Shown piece after piece: positions 1 to 5,870 of a stretch of DNA of 9,864 nt. Origin of the DNA: JBOGXF01 sp050694275. GTDB lineage: Bacteria; Actinomycetota; CADDZG01; WHSQ01. A program made the position numbers and the translations under genes. Position 1 is the first letter of the stretch. Each line of letters begins with the position of its first letter. Location: NCBI GenBank assembly GCA_050694275.1, contig JBOGXF010000184.1, positions 1 to 9,864 on the forward strand, given 5' to 3'. The notes under the pieces are model-generated. The model was not told the DNA's origin. It was given only the letters and a program-made list of their open reading frames with translations, and ran no database searches.

Positions 1-43
1 AGTTCGTGTCACACCCCGCGCCTACGCTCTTATTCCCTGTGGA

Positions 44-74
44 TGTCAGACAGGTGTCTGACACGGGTCTGACA
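44..74. promoter_or_regulatory. Triple 11-bp-phased palindromic repeat, probable operator
   Basis: Three copies of a 9-bp palindrome lie at 44-52 (TGTCAGACA), 55-63 (TGTCTGACA) and 66-74 (GGTCTGACA, one mismatch). They are separated by 2 bp, so the period is exactly 11 bp, about one helical turn. The first two copies together also form a perfect 9-bp inverted repeat with a 2-bp centre. The array ends 26 bp before the ATG of a Phd-like DNA-binding protein, the expected place for an autoregulatory operator. Phd/YefM proteins are known to bind short palindromes in their own promoters. Each copy contains a TCTGACA- or TCAGACA-type core that partly resembles a -35 box. A candidate -10 (TACGCT) lies upstream at 23-28, but no promoter is convincing. 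Binding by the adjacent gene product is an inference. Confidence 0.6.
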
Positions 75-100
75 TTTTGGATGAGTAGATAGGGAGATGC

Positions 101-589
101 ATGAAAGAGCCCATGTCGGAGCCGGATTCGCCAGTTCGGTCGATAACGGCGCGGGAACTATCCCGTGCGACCCGGTCTCTCCTCGAGGAAGTGCAGGGGC
201 GCAGGCGCACCCTCATGATCGTGCGCAGGGGCCACCCCGTGGCACTGGTCACTCCGATACCTCTGGGATGGTTCGAGTCCCACGTTCCTTGGATACAGGC
301 CGAAGAAGAGCCGGTCGACCCCGGGTTGCTGGAGGAGCTGACCCAGATCCAGAAGGAGATGCTGGAGCTACTCTCTGATGGCCGGCCCCACGGCAACCCT
401 CCCGAGCAGCTGCGCGTTCATGACCACGTGGCTGCGGCCATCGACCTCAGCCGGCTGGAGATCAAGCGGCTCGTCAGAAGGGACTTCGTGGGTTATTCAC
501 TCACCCGCGACGGTGAAGAGGTCGTCCGTGCGCTGGCGGACGAAGACGAGGCGGAGAACAAGGATGGCACCGATGGAACCGACTCTTAG
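101..589 (+). CDS. Phd/YefM-like DNA-binding protein with winged-helix-like C-terminus
   Basis: A 162-residue soluble protein. Residues 13-53 (ITARELSRATRSLLEEV, then LMIVRRGHPVALVTPI) match the N-terminal Phd/YefM antitoxin fold: the start of the domain, a helix, then the beta strand with the 'RxGxPVAxL' pattern that forms the DNA-binding dimer. Residues about 85-146 do not look like a typical disordered toxin-neutralising tail. They end in IKRLVRRDFVGYSLTRDGEEVVRAL, a recognition-helix, wing and C-terminal-helix pattern seen in winged-helix regulators. The tail after residue 147 is acidic. ATG 101 is chosen because AGGGAG (91-96) sits 4 nt upstream; the in-frame ATG at 113 is too far from it. 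No toxin gene (PIN, RelE, Doc) follows. The next gene is a methyltransferase overlapping by 26 nt. A stand-alone autoregulated transcription factor is the best guess; an orphan antitoxin is the alternative. Confidence 0.75.
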   Translation: MKEPMSEPDSPVRSITARELSRATRSLLEEVQGRRRTLMIVRRGHPVALVTPIPLGWFESHVPWIQAEEEPVDPGLLEELTQIQKEMLELLSDGRPHGNPPEQLRVHDHVAAAIDLSRLEIKRLVRRDFVGYSLTRDGEEVVRALADEDEAENKDGTDGTDS

Positions 590-1202
590 GGACGCGGCGC
601 GGGATGCGATCGGTTTCATGCCCGAGGACGAGGGGCTCGCGTTGTATCGGGCCGGGTTGCTCGCGGCCCGGGTCGGGCCGCTGCTCGAGATCGGGAGCTA
701 TTGCGGCAAGTCCGCGGTCTACCTCGGCGGCGCGGCACGAGTCCGGGGAACGGTTCTCTATTCGATCGATCACCACCGGGGCTCCGAGGAGCATCAGCAT
801 GGTCAGGAGTATCACGATCCCCGGCTCGTGGACGAGGCGACCGGTCGCATCGACACGCTCCCCCAGTTCACCGCCACGGTCCGAGGGGCCGGCTTGGCGG
901 GGGTCGTGTTGCCGATCGTCGCCCGCTCCGAGGAGCTCGGGCGTGCCTGGCGCGAACCGCTGGGCCTGGTGTTCATCGACGGCGGTCACGCACAGACGCA
1001 GGTGGCGAGTGATTACGAGACGTGGGCGAGGCACGTTCGCACTGGGGGGCTGCTCGCGATCCACGACGTGTTCGTCGATCCCGCCGCTGGGGGCCGGGCC
1101 CCTTTCGAGGCGTACCGGCGGGCCCTCGACACGGGCGCGTTCGAGGAGATCTCGGCGACCGGGAGCCTCCGGATTCTACAGCGAGTCCGGAACGACGTCT
1201 GA
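564..1202 (+). CDS. Class I SAM-dependent methyltransferase (Methyltransf_24-like)
   Basis: A 212-residue methyltransferase, probably cytoplasmic, with no signal peptide or membrane segment. The Rossmann core shows motif I LLEIGSYCGKSAVYLG (residues 40-55), a strand with an acidic residue LYSIDHH (65-71), and LVFIDGGHAQ (135-144) followed by GGLLAIHDVF (161-170). The 'FIDGxH ... GGxxxxHD' arrangement is typical of the Methyltransf_24 group, which acts on small molecules or sugars; the substrate cannot be read from sequence. The open frame extends upstream to 378, but that part is a shadow of the preceding gene. ATG 564 has GGAG at 553-556, 7 nt away; ATG 573 (residue 4) is the alternative. 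It overlaps the Phd-like gene by 26 nt in another frame, implying co-transcription and coupling. Its 3' end overlaps the convergent toroid gene by 27 nt. Confidence 0.87.
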   Translation: MAPMEPTLRDAARDAIGFMPEDEGLALYRAGLLAARVGPLLEIGSYCGKSAVYLGGAARVRGTVLYSIDHHRGSEEHQHGQEYHDPRLVDEATGRIDTLPQFTATVRGAGLAGVVLPIVARSEELGRAWREPLGLVFIDGGHAQTQVASDYETWARHVRTGGLLAIHDVFVDPAAGGRAPFEAYRRALDTGAFEEISATGSLRILQRVRNDV

Positions 1203-2219
1203 GATGTCGATCACTTCGGGCAGACCCTCGCCGTAGAACAACTGCGAGGTAGGACGCGCGCGCGCCAGCGCATCCGACGCGAGCAGGGCGGCACCCGATC
1301 CCCAGGTCGGCTTCTCTTCCGGCCAAACCGTGCCGTCGGGAAAGGTCGCCCCCATCCAGTAAGCGCCGTCATCGGATCGCAGGAGCTGCACCCAGTCGTA
1401 GAGCTCGCGCGCTTGTTGTTCGAGACCAATTACGGCAAGGGTGAACACCAGCTCGCACGTCTCTCCGGTCGTAACCCACGGCCGGTCGTTCACGCATCTG
1501 ACGCCGCGGCCAGAGACGACGAACTCGTCCCAACGAGCTTCGATGCGCTCTCGGGCCGCGTCTTGGCTCAGCGCCCCAGACAACACTGGGTAGTACCAGT
1601 CCATCGAGAAGCGCTCCTTGTCCTCGAACGCGTCGGGCTGGTGGGCGATCGCGTGGCCGAGGGAAGCAAGCGAGAGCTCCCAATCCGGACGATCGCATCC
1701 GATGATGTCGCAAACGGCGAGGGCGCAGCGAATGCTCAGGAAGATGCACGAGGACGATGTGAGCAGCGCGCCCGGCCACGGCCGGTAACCGGAGTCGCGC
1801 GCCCACAGAACCGTGCCGTTTGGTCGCTGCAGATCGAGAGCGAAGTCGATCGCCCGCTCGACCGTCGGCCACATCCGAGCGACGAACTCCCGGTTCTCGG
1901 TGGCGAGATAGTGGTGCCAGGTGCCGACCGCCACGTAGGAGGAGAAGTTCGCATCCAGTGTGTGGTCGATGACGACCGAGTCGCGATAGGCGGCGGCCCA
2001 GGCACCGTCGCGCCGCTGAGTTGCGGCCAGCCACATGTAAGCCCGCTCCGCCTGAGCGTGAAACCCGCCGACGTCGAGAGCCATGGCGGCCTCGACGTGA
2101 TCCCACGGGTCGGCGTGACCTCCACGAAACCACGGGATGCACCCATTTCCCTGCTGGACGCGCGCGATCGCCTCAGCCGTCGACCGGAGTTCTGAAGGTT
2201 GCGGCCCTCTATGCAACAT
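1176..2219 (-). CDS. Soluble alpha/alpha-toroid protein (prenyltransferase/glycosidase-like fold)
   Basis: A 347-residue protein made of amphipathic helix pairs and aromatic/Gly-rich turns: DPWDHVEAAMAL (38-49), MWLAATQRRDGAW (62-74), DFALDLQRPNGTVLW (125-139), LLRSDDGAYWMG (279-290) and PTWGSGAALLASDAL (304-318). Recurring Q-x-x-D/N-G-x-x-W turns are a feature of alpha/alpha barrels, shared by squalene-cyclase/prenyltransferase proteins and six-hairpin glycosidases. Automated annotation often names such proteins 'prenyltransferase'. No DxDD cyclase motif is visible, so terpene cyclisation is not supported; a sugar- or glycan-binding or hydrolysing role fits the glycosyltransferase context better. 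There is no signal peptide. The ATG lies within the last codons of the upstream methyltransferase gene (11-nt overlap) with no Shine-Dalgarno sequence, indicating reinitiation. It is the last gene of the three-gene minus-strand operon. Gene reality is confident; function is not. Confidence 0.8.
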   Translation of the reverse strand: MLHRGPQPSELRSTAEAIARVQQGNGCIPWFRGGHADPWDHVEAAMALDVGGFHAQAERAYMWLAATQRRDGAWAAAYRDSVVIDHTLDANFSSYVAVGTWHHYLATENREFVARMWPTVERAIDFALDLQRPNGTVLWARDSGYRPWPGALLTSSSCIFLSIRCALAVCDIIGCDRPDWELSLASLGHAIAHQPDAFEDKERFSMDWYYPVLSGALSQDAARERIEARWDEFVVSGRGVRCVNDRPWVTTGETCELVFTLAVIGLEQQARELYDWVQLLRSDDGAYWMGATFPDGTVWPEEKPTWGSGAALLASDALARARPTSQLFYGEGLPEVIDISDVVPDSL

Positions 2220-2925
2220 GTTTGACGAAATAAAGGACGAGACTCTTACCCATCAGGGGATTGAGAGCTCGCTCCGCGGCGTCGACGAGGCGGGGCCCTC
2301 TTCTGATCTGCCATTCGAGCGCCCGCCTGTAGAGGCGCACCGGGAGCGCGTCGTCGTTCGACGGACCGACGATGCACTTGAGCCACCAATAGGGAGAGTG
2401 GAACGCGTGCGCGTGGTGCCGCGCATACACGAAGAAGCCCACGCCCTCGAACCGGTCGATGAGATCGGAGGCGCGGTAGATGCGAACGTGACCTCCTGCG
2501 TTCTCGTGGTACTCGCTCGACAGCGTCCAGCACAACCGCTCGGGCCACCGGCGCGGGACGGTCACCGCGACCGTCCCGCCGGGTCGAAGGACGCGTGCGA
2601 TTTCGCCGATCGCCTGCCGGTCGTCCACGATGTGCTCGAGCACCTCCGAAGCGACGATCCGGTCGAAGGTGTCCTCGGGGCAGGGGAGCCGCAGCGCATC
2701 TGCACAGACGCAATCAACCGCCGACGAAGAAGGCGTCTCCCCTTGCGAGATCATGGTCGAGCCCAGGGCGCGGACGTCCTTGAGCGCCGCGTCGTCGAGA
2801 TCGACGGCCACAGTGTGCGCGCCGCGGCGAAGGGCCTCGAAGGCATGGCGTCCGGCCCCACAACCGAGGTCGAGCAACGTCTCGCCAGAAGAGAGCCCGA
2901 GCCGCGTGTAGTCGATGGTCAGCAT
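2209..2925 (-). CDS. Class I SAM-dependent methyltransferase (Methyltransf_11-like)
   Basis: A 238-residue enzyme with a complete Methyltransf_11 core: motif I LLDLGCGAGRHAFEAL (17-32), the acidic end of strand 2 VAVDLDD (39-45), the post-motif DTFDRIVASEVLEHI (85-99) and motif III RVLRPGGTVAVTVP (111-124). A C-terminal part of about 110 residues, rich in aromatic and basic residues, probably shapes the acceptor site. The open frame runs upstream to 3282, but that stretch is Arg/Gly-rich shadow of the glycosyltransferase. ATG 2925 puts motif I about 17 residues from the N-terminus, as is common. This ATG overlaps the glycosyltransferase stop by 7 nt (ATGCTGA), and the downstream toroid gene overlaps its 3' end by 11 nt. 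Methylation of a sugar or lipid-linked glycan made by the operon is inferred. The acceptor is unknown. Confidence 0.9.
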   Translation of the reverse strand: MLTIDYTRLGLSSGETLLDLGCGAGRHAFEALRRGAHTVAVDLDDAALKDVRALGSTMISQGETPSSSAVDCVCADALRLPCPEDTFDRIVASEVLEHIVDDRQAIGEIARVLRPGGTVAVTVPRRWPERLCWTLSSEYHENAGGHVRIYRASDLIDRFEGVGFFVYARHHAHAFHSPYWWLKCIVGPSNDDALPVRLYRRALEWQIRRGPRLVDAAERALNPLMGKSLVLYFVKHVA

Positions 2926-4157
2926 CGCTCGATCGCCTGCCGATACTGGTCTACGGTCGTGCGCGCTGCGGCGCGCCACGTGAATCGCTCGGCGGCGCGG
3001 CGCCGGCCGGCGGCCCCCAGCCGCGCGCCGAGGACCGGATCGTCCAGCAGTCGCCCGATTCCGGAGGCCAGCGCGCCCGGGTCGGCGGGGGGAACGAGCA
3101 GGGCCGCCTCGCCGTCGCCGCCCACGACCTCCGGAAGGGCTCCGGCTCTTGTCGCGACGAGGGGGACGCCGCTCGCCATCGCTTCGACTGCCGGCAGCGA
3201 AAAGCCCTCGTACAGCGACGGCACGACCGCGACCTGAGCCTCCGCGTAGAGCTCGACGAGGCGCAGCCGCTCGATGCCACACTCGAACCTCACCGCGTCC
3301 TGCAGGCCGAAGCGCTCGATCGCCTGCGTTACCGGCCCGCGAGCCGAGGCGCGTCCCACGACGACCAGCTCCGCGGCCCGTTCGGTTCTGAGCTTGGCAA
3401 GAGCCTCAATGAGGTGCACGAGCCCTTTGAGGGGGACGTCGGCGCTGGCGGTAGTTACGATCCGGCCGGCGACTTTGCCCACGTGTGGGAGGGGCTTGAA
3501 CAGTTCCGTGTCGACCCCGTTGTGTACTACCGCGACGCGCCGTGGATCGGTCCCGAAGTCTCGTATCACGTCGGCGCGCGCCGACGCCGACACGGCGATG
3601 ATCGCGCGCAGACGGCGCGCCACGCGCCCCTGCATGCGAGTGAACGAGTACCACCGTCGAAGGCTCAATCTCCGCCGTCCACTCGTTGCGTGCTGCAGCT
3701 CGACCATGTGATCGACCGAACAAGGGTGATGCACCGTCGCGACGACCGGCTGACTGAGCGCGAGCAGCCCGTAGCCAAGCGACTGGTTGTCGTGCACGAC
3801 ATCGAAGTCATGAGGCCGATTCCGCAGGAGCCGCGCCGCTCTGAGCGAGAAAGTCAACGGCTCCGGAAACGCCGCAGCGCACATGAGCGCGTACTCGAGA
3901 ACGTTGACCCAGTCGCGCAGCTCGTCTCGTCGCGGCCGCCTGAATGGGTCGTCCTGGTTGTAGAGATCGAGGCTCGGCACTCTCTCGAGCGTGACGCCGT
4001 CGTCGAGCTCGGGATAGGGCGGCCCGGAGAAAACCGTTACGCGATGACCTTCCTTGACGAGCGCGTCGCTGAGATACCGCGCGTAGACACCCTGCCCTCC
4101 AGAGTGAGGATTGCCTCGATAGGTAAGCAAAGCGATGTTGAGCCCGTCCCGTCGCAT
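2919..4157 (-). CDS. GT4-family retaining glycosyltransferase (GT-B fold)
   Basis: A 412-residue enzyme that transfers a sugar from a nucleotide donor to an unknown acceptor; it has no membrane segment. The N-terminal GT-B domain starts LNIALLTYRGNPHSGGQGVYARYL (6-29), with the Gly-rich acceptor-side loop, and includes DFDVVHDNQ (118-126) and VVATVHHP (138-145). The C-terminal donor domain has VVHNGVD (210-216), LKGLVHLIEAL (243-253), LVVVGR (264-269) and SLYEGFSLPAVEAMASG (314-330), which holds the E-x7-E pair (E317, E325) of GT4 enzymes. ATG 4157 gives the normal GT-B N-terminus; ATG 4193 would add 12 residues, and longer frames are shadow. No Shine-Dalgarno sequence precedes it. A TAGGCT box on this strand (4173-4168) lies 10 nt upstream, suggesting a very short leader. 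It is the first gene of the operon and divergent from the acyl-CoA dehydrogenase gene. Confidence 0.92.
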   Translation of the reverse strand: MRRDGLNIALLTYRGNPHSGGQGVYARYLSDALVKEGHRVTVFSGPPYPELDDGVTLERVPSLDLYNQDDPFRRPRRDELRDWVNVLEYALMCAAAFPEPLTFSLRAARLLRNRPHDFDVVHDNQSLGYGLLALSQPVVATVHHPCSVDHMVELQHATSGRRRLSLRRWYSFTRMQGRVARRLRAIIAVSASARADVIRDFGTDPRRVAVVHNGVDTELFKPLPHVGKVAGRIVTTASADVPLKGLVHLIEALAKLRTERAAELVVVGRASARGPVTQAIERFGLQDAVRFECGIERLRLVELYAEAQVAVVPSLYEGFSLPAVEAMASGVPLVATRAGALPEVVGGDGEAALLVPPADPGALASGIGRLLDDPVLGARLGAAGRRRAAERFTWRAAARTTVDQYRQAIERC

Positions 4158-4215
4158 GGAGGGCGCCAGCCTAAGCGCCCGCGCCGTAGGCATCGCTCCC
4201 CGGTACGATTCGGAT
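4158..4215. promoter_or_regulatory. Divergent promoter region between glycosyltransferase and acyl-CoA dehydrogenase
   Basis: A 58-bp gap separates two divergent start codons, so both promoters must lie within it or inside the flanking genes. It holds a 6-bp inverted repeat GGGCGC / GCGCCC (4161-4166, 4175-4180). Its 8-nt loop contains AGCCTA (4168-4173), which on the minus strand reads TAGGCT, a -10-like TAnnnT box for the glycosyltransferase operon. On the plus strand TACGAT (4204-4209) ends exactly 6 nt before the dehydrogenase ATG. No clear -35 box is seen on either strand. The dyad around the minus-strand -10 could be an operator; this is inferred from position only. Confidence 0.45.
4204..4209 (+). 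promoter_or_regulatory. Candidate -10 box for leaderless acyl-CoA dehydrogenase transcript
   Basis: TACGAT fits the TAnnnT -10 pattern common in GC-rich bacteria. Its last base is 7 nt before the A of the ATG, so transcription would begin at or next to the start codon. That agrees with the absence of a good Shine-Dalgarno sequence. No -35 box is recognised. The same geometry occurs before the lyase gene at 5871. Confidence 0.45.
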
Positions 4216-5391
4216 ATGAGCGATGGTCTCAGCTTCGGCTTCACCGAGGAGCAGGACGCCTTCCGCCACTCTGTCCGGCAGTTGGCCGAGGACAAGATCG
4301 CTCCCCGGGCGGCCGAGATCGACGAGGCCGACGAGTATCCGTGGGACATGGACGAGCTGCTCGTCAAAGCCGGGTTGGCGGGCGTCTCCTATCCCGAGGA
4401 GCACGGCGGCGCCGGCGGCGACGCGGTCGAGCTGTGCATCCTGGTCGAGGAGCTCTCCCGGGTCTCGGCCGGCGTCGCGTTGATCCCGATGGTGAACAAG
4501 CTCGGCGCGATCCCCATTCTGATCGCCGGCAGCGACGAGCAGAAGAAGCAGGTGTGCACCGGGATCACGAACGGAGCTCACCGCATGTCGTACTGCCTGA
4601 CCGAGCCCGGATCCGGCTCGGACGCAGCGGCCATGCGGAGCCGGGCGACCCGGAGCGGCGATGACTGGGTCATAAGCGGCTCGAAGCGTTTCATCACGGG
4701 TGCCGGCGCGTCGGATCTCTACACGTTCTTCGCCGTCACCGACCCAGCCGGGCAGAAGGGAAGGAACATCACCGCCTTTTTGGTGTCTAAAGACATGGAG
4801 GGGTTCTCGCTCGGACGCAAGGAAGACAAGATGGGGATCCGCGGATCGCCCACCTGCGAAGTCGTCCTCGAGGACTGCCGTGTACCGAAAGAAAACGTCA
4901 TCGGAGAGGTTGATCAGGGCTTCCAGCTCGCGCTGCGCACGCTCGACTTTTCCCGCCCCACGGTGGCCGCGCAGGCGCTCGGGATCGCACAGGGGGCATT
5001 CGACTTCGCCGCTTCGTACTGCCGGGAACGCGAGCAGTTCGGGAAGCCGATTTCGTCCTTCCAGGGGATGCAGTTCATGTTCGCCGATATGGCTATGAAG
5101 ATCGAGACCGCGCGCTTGGCCGTCTACAAAGCGGCCCGCGCCATCGAAGACGACGTGGCGCAAAGAGGCGACGGGAAGGTCTCGTACTGGGCGGCGATCG
5201 CAAAGTGCTACGCATCCGACGTGGCGATGTCGGTGACCACAGATTGCGTTCAGGCACTCGGCGGCTACGGTTACATCCGCGAATATCCGGTCGAACGTTT
5301 CATGCGCGACGCGAAGATCACCCAAATCTACGAGGGCACCAACCAGATTCAGCGCGTGGTGATCGCGCGCAGCATCTTCGGAAGAAGCTGA
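4216..5391 (+). CDS. Acyl-CoA dehydrogenase
   Basis: A 391-residue FAD flavoenzyme that oxidises an acyl-CoA to the trans-2-enoyl-CoA in fatty-acid or branched-chain amino-acid breakdown, passing electrons to ETF; it is cytosolic. All family landmarks are present: the N-terminal helical domain (about 8-120), signature 1 YCLTEPGSGSDAAAM (126-140), the FAD-contacting ITGAGASDLY stretch (160-169), the arginine-bearing CREREQFGKPISSFQ segment (269-283), signature 2 QALGGYGYIREYPVERFMRD (345-364) and the catalytic base E373 in IYEGTNQIQR, at the SCAD/MCAD position. Chain length cannot be assigned. ATG 4216 matches the usual N-terminus (FGFTEEQDAFR); the frame open to 4135 is upstream noise. There is no strong Shine-Dalgarno sequence, and a TACGAT box 6 nt before the ATG suggests leaderless transcription. 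Its stop shares one base with the next start (TGATG). Confidence 0.95.
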   Translation: MSDGLSFGFTEEQDAFRHSVRQLAEDKIAPRAAEIDEADEYPWDMDELLVKAGLAGVSYPEEHGGAGGDAVELCILVEELSRVSAGVALIPMVNKLGAIPILIAGSDEQKKQVCTGITNGAHRMSYCLTEPGSGSDAAAMRSRATRSGDDWVISGSKRFITGAGASDLYTFFAVTDPAGQKGRNITAFLVSKDMEGFSLGRKEDKMGIRGSPTCEVVLEDCRVPKENVIGEVDQGFQLALRTLDFSRPTVAAQALGIAQGAFDFAASYCREREQFGKPISSFQGMQFMFADMAMKIETARLAVYKAARAIEDDVAQRGDGKVSYWAAIAKCYASDVAMSVTTDCVQALGGYGYIREYPVERFMRDAKITQIYEGTNQIQRVVIARSIFGRS

Positions 5392-5861
5392 TGGCTACCA
5401 AGATCGCAGAGCCGTCTCCCCCGGAGACGATCGATCGCGAGGGCGGATCGAGATGGGTGGAGCTCATGCGGGCTCCCAACGACATCGACTGCAATCTGTT
5501 GACCGGATGGCTGCACGAGGCGGGCATCGAGACGCGCACCGTCAAGGATCGCTCCGCCCCGGGGGCGTGGCTCTACGGCGGATCGAACCCGTGGGCCCCG
5601 GTGACGATCATGGTGCGGAACTGGCAGATGGAAGAGGCGAAGGTCGCGCTCGCCGAGCTGTCCTACGAGGCGCCCTCGGTCGAGCCGCCCGTCCCGTCCG
5701 AGCCTCCGCGACGCGGATGGCGCTTCCCCGTCGTCTGGTGGATCGTTGCGCTCGTTCTCGGCGCCCTTCTGACCGGCGTGGCGCTCGCGCGCACCGCGAG
5801 CTCGATGTGGCACTGCGACCTGCCGCTGCTGTGCAGTCAGTCCGCGCCCTCCGACCGATAG
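5391..5861 (+). CDS. DUF2007-like protein with C-terminal membrane anchor
   Basis: A 156-residue protein of unknown function. Residues about 22-90 (WVELMRAPNDIDCNLLTGWL, then GIETRTVKD, APVTIMVRNWQMEEAKVAL) resemble the DUF2007 'putative signal-transducing protein' fold: a beta-alpha-beta pattern in which 'N-x-x-E/D-A-x-L' residues select a second copy of the fold. A Pro-rich linker (95-108) with two arginines precedes one hydrophobic helix (about 112-133, FPVVWWIVALVLGALLTGV). The basic residues on the N-terminal side predict a cytoplasmic domain and a short outside tail with two cysteines (C142, C148). The start overlaps the dehydrogenase stop by one base (TGATG), with GGAAG 6 nt upstream, so expression is coupled. 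The C-terminal anchor is an addition to the minimal domain. The family assignment is by pattern and moderately sure. Confidence 0.75.
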   Translation: MATKIAEPSPPETIDREGGSRWVELMRAPNDIDCNLLTGWLHEAGIETRTVKDRSAPGAWLYGGSNPWAPVTIMVRNWQMEEAKVALAELSYEAPSVEPPVPSEPPRRGWRFPVVWWIVALVLGALLTGVALARTASSMWHCDLPLLCSQSAPSDR

Positions 5862-5864
5862 GCT
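5859..5864 (+). promoter_or_regulatory. Candidate -10 box for leaderless lyase transcript
   Basis: TAGGCT, a TAnnnT box, sits exactly 6 nt before the GTG start at 5871, the same spacing as TACGAT before the dehydrogenase at 4216. Its first three bases are the TAG stop codon of the preceding DUF2007-like gene. No Shine-Dalgarno sequence is seen in the 9 nt between the two genes, which supports leaderless initiation. Readthrough from upstream may also contribute. Confidence 0.42.
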
Positions 5865-5870
5865 GCGTGG

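Noticed and set aside
6..14. GTGTCACAC as a fourth operator copy
   Set aside because: It is a palindrome with a similar edge but matches the 9-mer poorly and is out of the 11-bp phase.
44..74. Rho-independent terminator or CRISPR-like repeat
   Set aside because: The 2-nt loop is too small for a good RNA hairpin and no T-run follows directly; the repeats are too short and the spacers too small for CRISPR. An operator fits better.
101..1202. Toxin-antitoxin operon formed by the Phd-like gene and the gene after it
   Set aside because: The second gene has clear SAM methyltransferase motifs and no PIN, RelE, Doc or HipA features, so a classical type II toxin is not supported.
1413..2195. Plus-strand open frame of 260 codons inside the toroid gene
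   Set aside because: Antisense to a well-supported gene; low-complexity Arg/Pro/Val-rich translation with no domain pattern, typical of GC-rich shadow frames.
1176..2219. Terpene cyclase or prenyltransferase function for the toroid protein
   Set aside because: No DxDD or DDxxD motif is visible; only the general alpha/alpha repeat pattern is supported.
2137..3237. Plus-strand open frame of 366 codons antisense to the methyltransferase and glycosyltransferase
   Set aside because: Arg/Ser/Ala-rich with no recognisable motif, while the opposite strand holds complete methyltransferase and GT4 motifs.
2926..3282. N-terminal extension of the Methyltransf_11 gene (up to 119 extra residues)
   Set aside because: Arg/Gly-rich shadow of the glycosyltransferase frame; the ATG at 2925, overlapping the upstream stop, is the natural coupled start.
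3414..4664. Plus-strand open frame of 416 codons
   Set aside because: Spans the divergent promoter and two genes in other frames; its Arg-rich translation shows no fold.
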